NCBI GenBank assembly: GCA_964445745.1
Contig: CAYULU010000004.1
Location: 1 to 64,000, forward strand
From: UBA1443 sp964445745
GTDB taxonomy: Bacteria > Omnitrophota > Omnitrophia > Omnitrophales > Aquincolibacteriaceae
Length of the DNA: 64,000 nucleotides
Direction: 5' to 3'
Position numbers and translations under genes: made by a program. The notes under the pieces were generated by a model. The model ran no database searches, had not been told where the DNA came from, and saw only the letters and a list, made by a program, of their open reading frames with translations. The first letter of the stretch is position 1, and each line of letters begins with the position of its first letter. Shown piece after piece: positions 10,108 to 19,317 of this stretch.

Positions 10108-10662
10108 TTAATCGGTAATAACACAATCCACAGGAACATCCGTTTTTGTTACGGGAAGTTGATGGACCACCTGTTCCCGGAAACATAGCCCTATCTTAAA
10201 AATTTTCCCGGCCTTCCGCAATAATTGATCGTAATATCCCGCGCCACGGCCCATCCGGTTCCCTTTTTTGTCAAACCCGACACCGGGAACAACAATCACC
10301 TCCATCCGGGAAACACTTCGCCGGGGACACGTAACCCTTGGTTCCATGATCGAATAGGCGCCTTTTTGGAGATCGTTCCGGATCGATTGAACCCGGTACA
10401 GCGAAAGGCGTCGGGTGCTCAGGTTAACGCGAGGAAGGTAAATTTCCTTATCCTTAACGAGCGTTGCCAGACACAAACGAGTTTGAACTTCAGGAGCAAT
10501 ATCAAAATAAAGCGCAATCTTTTTTGCTGCTAAAAACCGGGGATGCTTGAAAAGCTTCTTGAGGATTCTCCGGCTTTTTCGAAGGCGCTCCGCACGGGGA
10601 ATCGCTTGCCGCCGTGCCCGGAGTTCTTGTCTCACGGTATTTTTAGAGGAGGGAGAAGGCAT
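10108..10662 (-). CDS. fau: 5-formyltetrahydrofolate cyclo-ligase
   Basis: Converts 5-formyl-THF to 5,10-methenyl-THF with ATP, returning folate to the one-carbon pool. The 184 residues have the N-terminal basic helix with RQELRARRQAI and the diagnostic C-terminal segment GVGFDKKGNRMGRGAGYYD, which forms the folate and ATP site. The ATG follows the stop of the upstream coiled-coil gene by three bases, so translation is probably coupled. metF at 30319-31200 is the other folate gene in the window. Confidence 0.92.
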   Translation of the reverse strand: MPSPSSKNTVRQELRARRQAIPRAERLRKSRRILKKLFKHPRFLAAKKIALYFDIAPEVQTRLCLATLVKDKEIYLPRVNLSTRRLSLYRVQSIRNDLQKGAYSIMEPRVTCPRRSVSRMEVIVVPGVGFDKKGNRMGRGAGYYDQLLRKAGKIFKIGLCFREQVVHQLPVTKTDVPVDCVITD

Positions 10663-10665
10663 CGT

Positions 10666-11295
10666 TTAATTCAGACCGTCCCCGGCTTGATCCGATTCAG
10701 CCTCCCGAAGCTTTTCCTTCTGACGGGCCATCTCCTGGAAAAATTTTTGCCGTTCCTTCTGAAACGCCACCTTTTGAATATCGAGCTCCTCTTTTTCCTT
10801 CCGAAGCTCATCCCGCCCAGGATCAGAAGAAGGGCTCCCGCCCGCTATTTCCAACTCGCGGATTCTTGCTTTAAGTTCTGAAATTTCACCCGAAAGCTTC
10901 CGGTTCGCTTCCTTCAACTCCGCAATTTTTTGTTCAAAAGATTCGATCACCCGAGGGTCCGCCGCGGCCGCCGCAAGCCTGTCACCCTCCCCAAGGGTTG
11001 GGACCACACCTGAATCTTCTCCGGAGAAATCCGCGGATTTCCTATCCCGCATCTTTTCAAAGAGTTCTTCCTTCAATCGCTCCAGGTCCTGCTCCTTGTC
11101 CTGGATCATCCGAATCTGCTGGTCACGGACTTTTTCCCATTCCGATTTCAGAGTCTCAAATTCCGCCATCGTCTCCGGCGGGGTCTTGAGATCTGAAGTT
11201 TCATTGGAAAAGGCCGGCGTGACAAAAAGAAAAATTGCCACCAAAATAAAAAACAACACGTTTTTTAAATTTTGTATTTTTAGATCGATGCCCAT
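10666..11295 (-). CDS. exported coiled-coil protein of unknown function
   Basis: A 209-residue protein with a hydrophobic N-terminal segment (about residues 12-28) ending in a plausible signal peptidase site after TPAFS (residue 30). The remainder is highly charged and predicted to be largely coiled coil, with Glu/Lys/Arg heptads at about 45-75 and 115-195, split by a Gly/Ala-rich linker. The ATG at 11295 is preferred: an upstream in-frame ATG would lie inside the opposite-strand tRNA-Arg gene, and a GAGG is nine bases upstream of 11295. The only hint to function is co-transcription with the folate cyclo-ligase. No family recognised. Confidence 0.75.
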   Translation of the reverse strand: MGIDLKIQNLKNVLFFILVAIFLFVTPAFSNETSDLKTPPETMAEFETLKSEWEKVRDQQIRMIQDKEQDLERLKEELFEKMRDRKSADFSGEDSGVVPTLGEGDRLAAAAADPRVIESFEQKIAELKEANRKLSGEISELKARIRELEIAGGSPSSDPGRDELRKEKEELDIQKVAFQKERQKFFQEMARQKEKLREAESDQAGDGLN

Positions 11296-11311
11296 ATAAT
11301 ACTGCCTCATT

Positions 11312-11385
11312 GCCCCCATAGCTCAATTGGATAGAGCATCTCCTTCCTAAGGAGAGGGTTGCATGTTCGATTCATGCTGGGGGCA
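11312..11385 (+). tRNA. tRNA-Arg (CCU)
   Basis: A 74-nt cloverleaf. The acceptor GCCCCCA pairs with TGGGGGC, the D-arm is GCTC...GAGC, the anticodon stem TCTCC/GGAGA encloses the loop TTCCTAA (anticodon CCU), and the T-arm GCATG-TTCGATT-CATGC is perfect. Discriminator base A, with no encoded CCA. An eight-base T-run follows directly and may terminate transcription. It is head-to-head with the coiled-coil gene, whose start region it abuts. Confidence 0.97.
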
Positions 11386-11455
11386 TTTTTTTTAGATTGT
11401 TTCCCAAAAAACAAGTTTCCGTTTTCCTCTCTTGAACAAGAGGCGTCAACCGGTT

Positions 11456-11977
11456 TCAATACTTCAACAACGAAAACACATCGTACTTCGCAAGTTTTCC
11501 CCTGCCGTTGAGAAACTCAAGCTCGATCACGAAGGTTTGGAGAACCACTTTACCGCCGATTAATTGGACCAGCTTCGCCGCCGCCTGCGCCGTTCCCCCG
11601 GTCGCAAGGAGATCATCCACGACTGCCACTTTCTGCCCGCGTTTGACAGCGTCCGCGTGAATCTCGAGGACCTCCTGCCCATATTCAAGCGTGCAACGGA
11701 CCTGTTTCGTGCGCCAGGGAAGTTTTCCTTTTTTCCGGATGGGGACAAATCCGATCCCGAGTTTCGCCGCGACCGGGGCCCCAAAAAGAAATCCGCGCGA
11801 CTCAATTCCGGCCACAAGATCCGCCTTTGATTTTTTGACAGCTTTCGTCAATAGGGCAATCACCTCACGAAAAGCCGCCGGATCCTTGAGAACGGGCGTG
11901 ATATCCCTGAAAAGAATTCCTTTTTTAGGAAAATCCGCAACGTCGCGTATTTTGGACTTTAAAGAAGTAATACTCAT
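11456..11977 (-). CDS. apt: adenine phosphoribosyltransferase
   Basis: Purine salvage enzyme that makes AMP from adenine and PRPP. The 173 residues match the family. It has FRDITPVLKDP near the N terminus, AGIESRGFLFGAPVA in the middle, and the PRPP-binding motif VVDDLLATGGTAQAA near residue 120. The start ATG has a good ribosome-binding site (GGGAGGAA). It is 39 bases downstream of the sigma factor gene, so read-through from that promoter is likely. Confidence 0.96.
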   Translation of the reverse strand: MSITSLKSKIRDVADFPKKGILFRDITPVLKDPAAFREVIALLTKAVKKSKADLVAGIESRGFLFGAPVAAKLGIGFVPIRKKGKLPWRTKQVRCTLEYGQEVLEIHADAVKRGQKVAVVDDLLATGGTAQAAAKLVQLIGGKVVLQTFVIELEFLNGRGKLAKYDVFSLLKY

Positions 11978-12016
11978 GGGTTCCTCCCGGGGATTAAAGT
12001 GTGATCAAAAAAAAAC

Positions 12017-13201
12017 TTACTGGTGCGTAAGGTAGTTTTCGAAGAGGTCACCTTCAAGAACAAGCCGGGCACGAATTCTTTTCAAGGCCACCGCCTCGAG
12101 CTGACGAATCCGTTCCCGCGTCACATTGAAATGTTGAGCCACTTCCTCAAGAGTGTGCGGGTCATGCTCCCCAAACCCAAATCGCAAAGTGAGGATTTTT
12201 CGTTCCCGATCATCCAGATGGTTCAGGAGCTTTTGAATTCTTTCGCTCTTCAGGACTTCAGCCACCTGGGAATCCGGTTTATTGGCAACATCATCCTCGA
12301 TGAGATCAATGAGCTCTGCGGTCCCGTCAAGACTGATCGGTGTGTTAAGCGAACTGGGTTTATTCGCGATGTTTTCAATTTCACGGACCTTCGCGACCGG
12401 AATTTCAAGCACCTTGGCAATCTCACGCCGCGTGGGAGGTCGATTAAGCCTCTGGGTTAAAGCATCGCGGACTCGCCGCCACTTGGCAATGATATCGTAC
12501 ATGTAGACCGGAATACGAATCGTCTTTCCATGATTGGAAAGGGAACGCATCATCCCCTGCTTAATCCACCAGGACGCATAGGTCGAAAACCGGTATCCCC
12601 GTTTCGGATCAAACTTCTCAACCGCGCGCATTAAGCCAATATTGCCTTCTTCCACCAGATCCGAAAAAGGCAGTCCCATATGCGTGTAACGTTTGGCAAT
12701 GGCAATCACGAGACGGAGATTCGAACGGATCATGTGATGGCGGGCCTCTTCTCCCTTTCGGCCCCCCCCATGCGCAAGATTCGACAACGATATTTCCTCC
12801 TCCGGCGTCAAAAGAGGGATGTGCTCGATTTGATCCAGATAAATTTTCATCGCGGTGCGATCGAGCGTCTGATCACTCGAATCTTCGGAATTGTGATCGT
12901 CAGGCTCATCCCCCCCGCGAAGTTTCTTCCTGCGCTCCCCCACTGTCTCAAGGAGAGATTCCTTCTTGATAAGGTTCGAAGCTTCCTCTTGAAACGCTTT
13001 TTCTTTTAGAAGGAGTTTTTCCGTTTTGCTTTTACCGGAGGGACGCAAACTTTCGGACGGAGACGACTTGGAACTGAGGTGGGAGCGGCGAGCCACAAGT
13101 CGGGACCGCCTAGAGCGGTGCCGTCTTGTTTTTTTCTGAGTACGCCGTTTTTTAAACCGGTGAACAGAACCGGTTTTCTTTTTTTTATTTTTTCCTGCCA
13201 T
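12017..13201 (-). CDS. rpoD: primary-type RNA polymerase sigma factor (RpoD/SigA family)
   Basis: Directs RNA polymerase to -10/-35 promoters. In the 394-residue protein, region 1.2 is at about 114-145, region 2 at 160-230 (NLRLVIAIAKRY, DLVEEGNIGLMRAVEKFD, TYASWWIKQ) and region 4 ends with the helix-turn-helix TLEEVAQHFNVTRERIRQLE. Instead of an acidic region 1.1, the first 45 residues are extremely basic (long Lys/Arg runs between residues 4 and 39). The ATG at 13201 is preferred over one 27 codons upstream, because the intervening sequence encodes a perfect hairpin. It lies between ppdK and apt. It could be an RpoS-like paralogue if another rpoD exists elsewhere. Confidence 0.9.
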   Translation of the reverse strand: MAGKNKKKKTGSVHRFKKRRTQKKTRRHRSRRSRLVARRSHLSSKSSPSESLRPSGKSKTEKLLLKEKAFQEEASNLIKKESLLETVGERRKKLRGGDEPDDHNSEDSSDQTLDRTAMKIYLDQIEHIPLLTPEEEISLSNLAHGGGRKGEEARHHMIRSNLRLVIAIAKRYTHMGLPFSDLVEEGNIGLMRAVEKFDPKRGYRFSTYASWWIKQGMMRSLSNHGKTIRIPVYMYDIIAKWRRVRDALTQRLNRPPTRREIAKVLEIPVAKVREIENIANKPSSLNTPISLDGTAELIDLIEDDVANKPDSQVAEVLKSERIQKLLNHLDDRERKILTLRFGFGEHDPHTLEEVAQHFNVTRERIRQLEAVALKRIRARLVLEGDLFENYLTHQ

Positions 13202-13240
13202 GAGAGCCGTTAGATGATATCTCTCGCCTGCTAGCGTTAT

Positions 13241-13276
13241 CTCCGGAAGGTCAGAGTTTCCTCTGACCTTCCGGAG
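13241..13276 (-). other. perfect 16-bp hairpin with GAAA tetraloop, between ppdK and rpoD
   Basis: CTCCGGAAGGTCAGAG (13241-13256) is followed by four bases and then its exact reverse complement (13261-13276). On the minus-strand transcript the loop reads GAAA, a GNRA tetraloop. No T-run follows, so it is not a typical intrinsic terminator. It sits 25 bases after the ppdK stop and 40 bases before the rpoD ATG, so it would be in the rpoD leader. Confidence 0.85.
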
Positions 13277-13300
13277 AATCAATGGTTTAAAAATCGGTGC

Positions 13301-15994
13301 TTATTTCTTTCCTCGAAGCGCTGCCTGGGCCGCCGCAAGCCGTGCGATCGGCACACGATACGGCGAGCAACTGACATAATTCATCCCGACCCGGTGACAA
13401 AAATCAACCGAATCCGGATCTCCACCATGCTCACCGCAAATTCCGATTTTTAGGTCTTTCCTTGTTTTACGGCCTTTCTCGACCGCCAAACGGACCAAGG
13501 AACCGACTCCTTCTTCATCAATGGACTGAAACACATCTTTCTCGAAAATATTCTGTTCGAGATACGCGCCCATGAAGTGTCCGGAATCATCACGTGAAAA
13601 CCCGAGGGTCATCTGCGTCAGATCGTTCGTCCCAAACGAGAAAAACTCCGCCGTTTCAGCAACACGATCCGCGGTCAACGCCGCTCGCGGAACTTCAATC
13701 ATCGTTCCGATCATGTAATCAACCTTGGTCTTCTTTTCCTCAAAAACCTTGTTGATCACTCCAACCGAAAGGTCCTTCAGAATATCAAGTTCCTTTTTAG
13801 TCCCGATGAGGGGGATCATGATTTCGGGAATCACTTTAATTCCCTTTTTCTTGAGATTGCAAGCCGCTTCAATAATCGCACGGACCTGCATGGCGTAAAT
13901 CTCCGGGTAGGTGATCCCAAGACGACAGCCGCGATGCCCCAGCATCGGATTGAACTCGTGCAAGGCATTGACTTTGTTCTTAATGACATCCACCGGCACA
14001 TTCATGATCTGCGCCATTTCCATCTGGTTTTCATTTTCCTGCGGGAGGAATTCATGAAGCGGCGGATCCAGCAAACGGATCGTTACGGGAAATCCCTTCA
14101 TCGCCTCAAAAATACCTTCAAAATCTTCGCGTTGCATCGGGAGAAGTTTGGCAAGCGCCTTTTCGCGTCCCGCCGTGTCATCGGCTAAAATCATTTCGCG
14201 AACGGCAATGATCCGGTCTCCCTCAAAGAACATATGTTCCGTCCGGCAAAGACCAATCCCTTCAGCGCCAAACTTGCGGGCCACGGTCGCATCAAGCGGC
14301 GTGTCACCGTTCGTTCGAACTTTAAGAACGCGAACGCCATCCGCCCACTTCATAAGGATCCCGAAGTCCCCGGAAAGCGTCGGCTCAATGGTATTGAGTT
14401 TGCCTTCGTAAACGTAACCCAGCGTCCCGTCAAGGGAGATAAAATCCCCTTCTTTCACGGTCACTTTCCCGGCGGTAAACTGCTTCGCCTTGTAATCAAT
14501 GTTAATGCCGCTCACTCCCGCCACACAGCATTTCCCCATCCCGCGGGCAACCACCGCCGCGTGCGACGTCATGCCGCCGCGCGAGGTCAAAATACCGGCC
14601 GCGACGTTCATCCCGCCGATATCTTCCGGCGAAGTTTCAATACGGACGAGAATCACGGTCTCCCCCTTCTTCGCCCACACTTCCGCTTCATCAGCGGTAA
14701 ACACCACCTTACCGGTTGCGGCACCCGGAGAGGCCGGGAGACCCGTTGCAATCGGCTGTTTTGTTTTTTGCTGTTTGGGGTCAAACATCGGATGGAGCAA
14801 TTGATCCAGCTGTTTGGGAGCGACCCGAAGAATCGCATCTTTCTGAGAGATCATTTTTTCCTTCACCATTTCCACCGCGGTACGAACCGACGCGGCCGCC
14901 GTGCGCTTTCCGCTACGAGTTTGAAGGATGTAAAGTTTCCCTTCCTGAATGGTAAATTCAATATCCTGCATGTCCCGATAATGCCGCTCGAGACGCAACC
15001 GGATGGTATCAAGTTGTTTATACACCGTCGGCCATTTTTGCGCGAGCACGGAAATCGGTTCCGGGGTCCGGATCCCAGCCACAACGTCCTCACCCTGTGC
15101 GTTCACAAGATACTCACCGTAAAACTTATTCTCACCGGTCGAAGGGTTACGGGTAAAACAAACGCCCGTTCCGGAGGTTTCCCCCATGTTGCCAAACACC
15201 ATCGCCTGAACGTTCACTGCCGTACCAAGCAACCCGCGGATTTCATTGATCTGGCGATACTTGAGCGCACGCGGGCAATTCCAGGAATTAAACACCGCGT
15301 TCACGGCTTTCACCAATTGATCAAACGGATCCTGGGGAAACTCTTCTCCCGTGTGATCCTGATAGACTTTTTTATACTGACGGACAACCTCTTTCAGGTC
15401 ATTGGCGTTCAGGTCGGTATCAGTCTTCGCGCCAACCTGCTGTTTTTTCTTTTCAAGCACATGCTCGAAATCATCGTGCGGTACTTCCATCACGACATCG
15501 CCGAACATCTGGATAAAACGACGATAAGAATCCCAGGCAAAGCGTTCATTCTCGGTCTTGACAATGAGCCCCTGCACAACATCGGCATTCAGACCCAGGT
15601 TCAGGACTGTATCCATCATGCCCGGCATCGAAACCGCCGCGCCGGAACGGACAGAAACGAGAAGCGGATTGTTCCGGTCACCAAATTTAAGCCCCATCGC
15701 TTTTTCGAGTTTAACGATATTGTCACGAACCTGCTGTTCAAGACCCACCGGCCATTTTTTTTCGTTCCGGTAGAACAGATCGCACGTTTCAGTGGTAATC
15801 GTAAAACCGGCAGGAACCGGGACGCCGAGGTTGGTCATTTCCGCAAGGTTTGCTCCCTTGCCGCCCAAGAGTTGTTTCATCTTGGCATCACCTTCGGCCT
15901 TACCGGCACCAAAAAAATAAACGTATTTAGACTTGGAAGATTTGGATTTTTTGGAACCTGACTTGCCGGATTTCCTACACGTAGCGGTACTCAT
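13301..15994 (-). CDS. ppdK: pyruvate, phosphate dikinase
   Basis: Interconverts pyruvate + ATP + Pi with phosphoenolpyruvate + AMP + PPi. The 897-residue protein has all three parts: the nucleotide-binding domain (LLGGKGANLAEM onward), the phosphohistidine swivel domain with GGMTSHAAVVARGMGK, and the PEP/pyruvate barrel with FGTNDLTQMTLGFSRDD and GICGEHGGD. Before the usual start (KYVYFFGAGKAEG) is an unusual Lys/Ser-rich extension of about 23 residues. Together with pyruvate kinase at 49378-50805, it suggests PPi-linked glycolysis or reversible PEP/pyruvate metabolism. It is the first gene of an apparent ppdK-rpoD-apt run. Confidence 0.97.
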   Translation of the reverse strand: MSTATCRKSGKSGSKKSKSSKSKYVYFFGAGKAEGDAKMKQLLGGKGANLAEMTNLGVPVPAGFTITTETCDLFYRNEKKWPVGLEQQVRDNIVKLEKAMGLKFGDRNNPLLVSVRSGAAVSMPGMMDTVLNLGLNADVVQGLIVKTENERFAWDSYRRFIQMFGDVVMEVPHDDFEHVLEKKKQQVGAKTDTDLNANDLKEVVRQYKKVYQDHTGEEFPQDPFDQLVKAVNAVFNSWNCPRALKYRQINEIRGLLGTAVNVQAMVFGNMGETSGTGVCFTRNPSTGENKFYGEYLVNAQGEDVVAGIRTPEPISVLAQKWPTVYKQLDTIRLRLERHYRDMQDIEFTIQEGKLYILQTRSGKRTAAASVRTAVEMVKEKMISQKDAILRVAPKQLDQLLHPMFDPKQQKTKQPIATGLPASPGAATGKVVFTADEAEVWAKKGETVILVRIETSPEDIGGMNVAAGILTSRGGMTSHAAVVARGMGKCCVAGVSGINIDYKAKQFTAGKVTVKEGDFISLDGTLGYVYEGKLNTIEPTLSGDFGILMKWADGVRVLKVRTNGDTPLDATVARKFGAEGIGLCRTEHMFFEGDRIIAVREMILADDTAGREKALAKLLPMQREDFEGIFEAMKGFPVTIRLLDPPLHEFLPQENENQMEMAQIMNVPVDVIKNKVNALHEFNPMLGHRGCRLGITYPEIYAMQVRAIIEAACNLKKKGIKVIPEIMIPLIGTKKELDILKDLSVGVINKVFEEKKTKVDYMIGTMIEVPRAALTADRVAETAEFFSFGTNDLTQMTLGFSRDDSGHFMGAYLEQNIFEKDVFQSIDEEGVGSLVRLAVEKGRKTRKDLKIGICGEHGGDPDSVDFCHRVGMNYVSCSPYRVPIARLAAAQAALRGKK

Positions 15995-16144
15995 GGTGTT
16001 TCTTTCACTCCTTATAATCGTCCAGTGCCCTCGCCTCTGAAAGACGAAACCATGGACTTGTTGGTTATTGAATGCAGTTTTAATTTACCCCTTCGACTGA
16101 CCCGCACGGGGTTTCAGGTAGGGCAAAGAAGAGCGTGAATTATA

Positions 16145-18244
16145 TCACTCTTCGTCAAGTCTGGATAGCAAAGAAAGGTCGGCCAGCTTCCCCGTATAAA
16201 TACGGTTCACCGAACCCACAAGCGCCATCCGGTTATCCCGGACCGATGCCTCCTCCGTATTCACAAGCACGTGATCAAAAAAGTCGTGGAGCGGATGAGA
16301 GAATATCTGCGCAAACAACTCAGTCCCCTCCTCATACGCCCCGCTTTCGATCAGCCCGGAAACTTCCTTAGCCTTCAGACGAATGATTTCATACAGACTT
16401 TTTTCCTGGTCCTCCGCGAAAAGCTCCGGTCTAATTTCTCCCGGAGTTTTCCCGTATCCCTTTAACATATTAGCCGTCCGCTGAATAACTTTTGCGGCCC
16501 GGACAAGAACTTTTTCATCCATGCTACTCAACACCTCGTACCTTTTGAATACATCCGCGACATCATCAAAATGAGACTTCATGACCGCCTGCAAAATTTC
16601 AAACTCCCGGGTGCCAGGTTTCACTCCGGATTCAAACACCGTTCGGTCCTGAAGAAATTTGAGAATCCTCTCGGTCAGCTTTTCTTTTTTATTCAAACGA
16701 TCCCCGTAAAGCTCGATATTGACCTTCATCATTCCCGACAGGGAAAAACGCAACTCAAACGCACGGATCAGCTTCACAATCGCGCCTCCGGCGCGCCTCA
16801 AGGCAAACGGATCTTGGCTCCCGGTCGGTTCAATCCCGGTTCCAAAAGCACCCACCAAGAGATCAAGTCGGTCCATAATCCCAAAAAGGGCACCCAGCAA
16901 GGTCATGGAGCGCGCCACCGCCTTATGATCCTCCGAAAGATTTTTCGGGAGATATTGGGTCCCTATCGCAAAAGCCACAGGTTCATTCTCACCAGCCTCG
17001 AGCGCATACTCACGCCCCACAATCCCCTGAAGATCCGGCATTTCATAAACCAGATGGGTCATGAGGTCAATTTTGGAAAGACAGGCCGTGCGCGCAAGAT
17101 CGTCCGCGAGATCCTTCTTCCCCGCCATGTCCGAAAAAACAGGCGCGAGATTCTCAAGCCGCTCTGTTTTTTCAAGCACCGAGCCAAGCTTGCCCAGATA
17201 CACGAGCTGGCTCAAAAGTCCTTTTTTGGATTCCAGTTTTTCCCGGGTATCAGCTTCATAAAAATACCGGGCATCTTTCAACCGGGATTCCAGGACACTC
17301 TCATAATCCGTTTTAATTTTCGCAAGTCCCGACCGCTTTCCGTTCATCACCGCGACAAAGCGGTTTAAAGGCCGGCCCTTCGAATCGTAACAGGCAAAGG
17401 TTTTCTGGTTCTTCTTCATGCAACTCGCAAGCACCTCGGCCGGAAGATCGAGGTACTCCTGAGAAAAAACACCCTGGATCGGGAACGGCTCTTCCGTCAG
17501 ATGGGCGTTGATATGAACCAATTCTTCATCGATCTGTTTTTGCTGAAAGCGGCCTTTCAATGCCTGTCGGATCAGACTTTCACGAGTGTCAAGACTCAAG
17601 AGGACATGTTTCCTTTTAAGGAGTGCGACATACAACTTCCAGTCGGCCCGGGGAATGGCAAAGGCCTGTGGGGCAAGAAACCGGTGGCCGAAGCTCTGGT
17701 TGCCTGCGTTAACATCTGCGATCCGCAGAGGCATTTTTCTAGAATCCATCAGCGCCACAAGCCAGCGGATGGGACGCGGAAACCGGAATCCGGACTGGTC
17801 CCATCGCATGAATTTTGAAAATCCGAGCGACGCGATCACGTCTTTCAGAATTTCCGGGAAGATCACGGCAATGGCGTTGCCCTTCTCGTGTTTTTTGAGG
17901 AAGATAAATTTCCCTTTGGGAGTATCGCGGATCTCGATATCCTCCTCAGACGCCTGCTTGCTCCTAAGGAAACCTTGCAACACCGCCGTCGGTTTGCCCT
18001 GTGCATCGAAACATTTTTCCCGGGACGGCCCCGAAATCTCGACGGTACGATCCTGTTGCCGGGAAGCGATCCCTCCGGCAAAAATCGCGATCCGTCGCGG
18101 AGTCGCCTCAACCCTGACCTCGTTAAAGGCAATTCGTTCGTCAACCAGTTTTTGGCGAAGCTTCACCGCCAGCTCGTCGTAAACGGTATCGATAACCGCC
18201 GCCGGCAATTCCTCCGTTCCGATTTCGATGAGAATGTTCGACAT
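16145..18244 (-). CDS. glyS: glycyl-tRNA synthetase beta subunit
   Basis: Large subunit of the bacterial alpha2beta2 glycyl-tRNA synthetase, which carries tRNA recognition. The 699 residues match E. coli GlyS (689). The N terminus ILIEIGTEELPA is diagnostic, as are KFMRWDQSGFRFPRPIRWLV and the C-terminal region ending HPLHDFFDHVLVN with the anticodon-binding domain. It begins two bases after glyQ, in the standard order. A TATAAT-like box (16139-16144, minus strand) lies immediately past the stop and may contribute to ppdK-distal transcription only in the downstream direction. Confidence 0.97.
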   Translation of the reverse strand: MSNILIEIGTEELPAAVIDTVYDELAVKLRQKLVDERIAFNEVRVEATPRRIAIFAGGIASRQQDRTVEISGPSREKCFDAQGKPTAVLQGFLRSKQASEEDIEIRDTPKGKFIFLKKHEKGNAIAVIFPEILKDVIASLGFSKFMRWDQSGFRFPRPIRWLVALMDSRKMPLRIADVNAGNQSFGHRFLAPQAFAIPRADWKLYVALLKRKHVLLSLDTRESLIRQALKGRFQQKQIDEELVHINAHLTEEPFPIQGVFSQEYLDLPAEVLASCMKKNQKTFACYDSKGRPLNRFVAVMNGKRSGLAKIKTDYESVLESRLKDARYFYEADTREKLESKKGLLSQLVYLGKLGSVLEKTERLENLAPVFSDMAGKKDLADDLARTACLSKIDLMTHLVYEMPDLQGIVGREYALEAGENEPVAFAIGTQYLPKNLSEDHKAVARSMTLLGALFGIMDRLDLLVGAFGTGIEPTGSQDPFALRRAGGAIVKLIRAFELRFSLSGMMKVNIELYGDRLNKKEKLTERILKFLQDRTVFESGVKPGTREFEILQAVMKSHFDDVADVFKRYEVLSSMDEKVLVRAAKVIQRTANMLKGYGKTPGEIRPELFAEDQEKSLYEIIRLKAKEVSGLIESGAYEEGTELFAQIFSHPLHDFFDHVLVNTEEASVRDNRMALVGSVNRIYTGKLADLSLLSRLDEE

Positions 18245-18246
18245 GT

Positions 18247-19161
18247 TCAGTCTCTCGCCACCCGTCGTTTGTTTTTGGCCTTCGTTTTAAGAAGCGGGAA
18301 ACCTTGAGCTTCACGGCTCTTGAGATATCCTTCGGCACATTTTCTCGCCAGCGCACGGACCCGGGCAATGTAGCGAGGACGTTCATTAACGCTCACCGCT
18401 CCCCTGGCATCCAGCAAATTAAAAGTATGTGAGGTTTTAAGACAGCAGTCATAAGCAGGCAGGACCATTCCCTCTTCAATCAACCGCGTGGCCTGTTTTT
18501 CATAATCCTCGAAATGTCTTTTGTAAATCTCCGGATCCGCCCCCTCGAAATTAAATTTCGAAAACTCTTTTTCACCCTGCAAATGCACGTCCCCGTAAGT
18601 CACCCGGTCATTCCACTGGATATCAAAAAGCGAATCCTTCTTTTGCAAAAACATCGCGATCCGCTCCAGTCCGTAAGTAATCTCGCAGGACACAACATCC
18701 AGGTCGATCGAACCGCATTGCTGAAAATAGGTAAATTGTGTAATCTCAAGGCTGTCGAGCCAGACTTCCCATCCAAGCCCCCAGGCCCCGAGCGTTGGCG
18801 ATTCCCAGTCATCTTCGACAAACCGGATATCATGCGAAAGCGCGTTAATCCCGACCGCGCGAAGACTCCCGAGATAAAGCTCCTGAACATTGGCGGGAGA
18901 AGGTTTCAGAATGACCTGGTACTGATAATAGTGCTGAGTCCTGTGGGGATTTTCTCCGTAGCGTCCATCCGTCGGCCGGCGCGAGGGTTCCACGTAAGCG
19001 GCTTTCCATGGTTCAGGACCGAGCGCACGAAGAAAGGTATGAGGAGAAAATGTACCGGCACCAACCTCAAGGTCATAAGGTTGCATCACAAGGCAACCCT
19101 GGCGCGCCCAATATTGGTTGAGCGTTTGTATTAACTGCTGAAAACTCAATGGCTTAGGCAT
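18247..19161 (-). CDS. glyQ: glycyl-tRNA synthetase alpha subunit
   Basis: Catalytic class II subunit that activates glycine. The 304 residues are typical. Features include FQQLIQTLNQYWARQGCLV at the N terminus, GAGTFSPHTFLRALGPEPW, and AYVEPSRRPTDGRYGENPHR, the ATP-site motif 2 region. It starts at the ATG at 19161 and is followed after two bases by glyS. The heterotetrameric form argues against the eukaryote/archaeal-type dimeric enzyme in this organism. Confidence 0.97.
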   Translation of the reverse strand: MPKPLSFQQLIQTLNQYWARQGCLVMQPYDLEVGAGTFSPHTFLRALGPEPWKAAYVEPSRRPTDGRYGENPHRTQHYYQYQVILKPSPANVQELYLGSLRAVGINALSHDIRFVEDDWESPTLGAWGLGWEVWLDSLEITQFTYFQQCGSIDLDVVSCEITYGLERIAMFLQKKDSLFDIQWNDRVTYGDVHLQGEKEFSKFNFEGADPEIYKRHFEDYEKQATRLIEEGMVLPAYDCCLKTSHTFNLLDARGAVSVNERPRYIARVRALARKCAEGYLKSREAQGFPLLKTKAKNKRRVARD

Positions 19162-19223
19162 CTTTTATACCGGGCTTTCACTCTCGAAATAATTCTCTCA
19201 AAAGGAAGGATCAAAGTTGCGGG

Positions 19224-19252
19224 ATTGTATCAAAAAGGATGATCTGAAGCAA
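19224..19252 (-). promoter_or_regulatory. candidate sigma-70 promoter for glyQS
   Basis: On the minus strand, TTGCTT (19247-19252) and TACAAT (19224-19229) are separated by 17 bases, about 60 bases before the glyQ start. The -10 is one base off consensus and the -35 keeps only TTG, so support is moderate. Confidence 0.4.
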
Positions 19253-19317
19253 GCAAAGGCCAGCCCAAAAAATCCGGCTACACTCCCAATAACCCTCTCA
19301 CTCTTTTCTTGATAAAG

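Noticed and set aside
14234..15961. 575-codon open frame on the plus strand
   Set aside because: It is exactly antisense to the strongly conserved ppdK gene and has no recognisable protein pattern. Long antisense frames are expected in GC-rich third-position coding.
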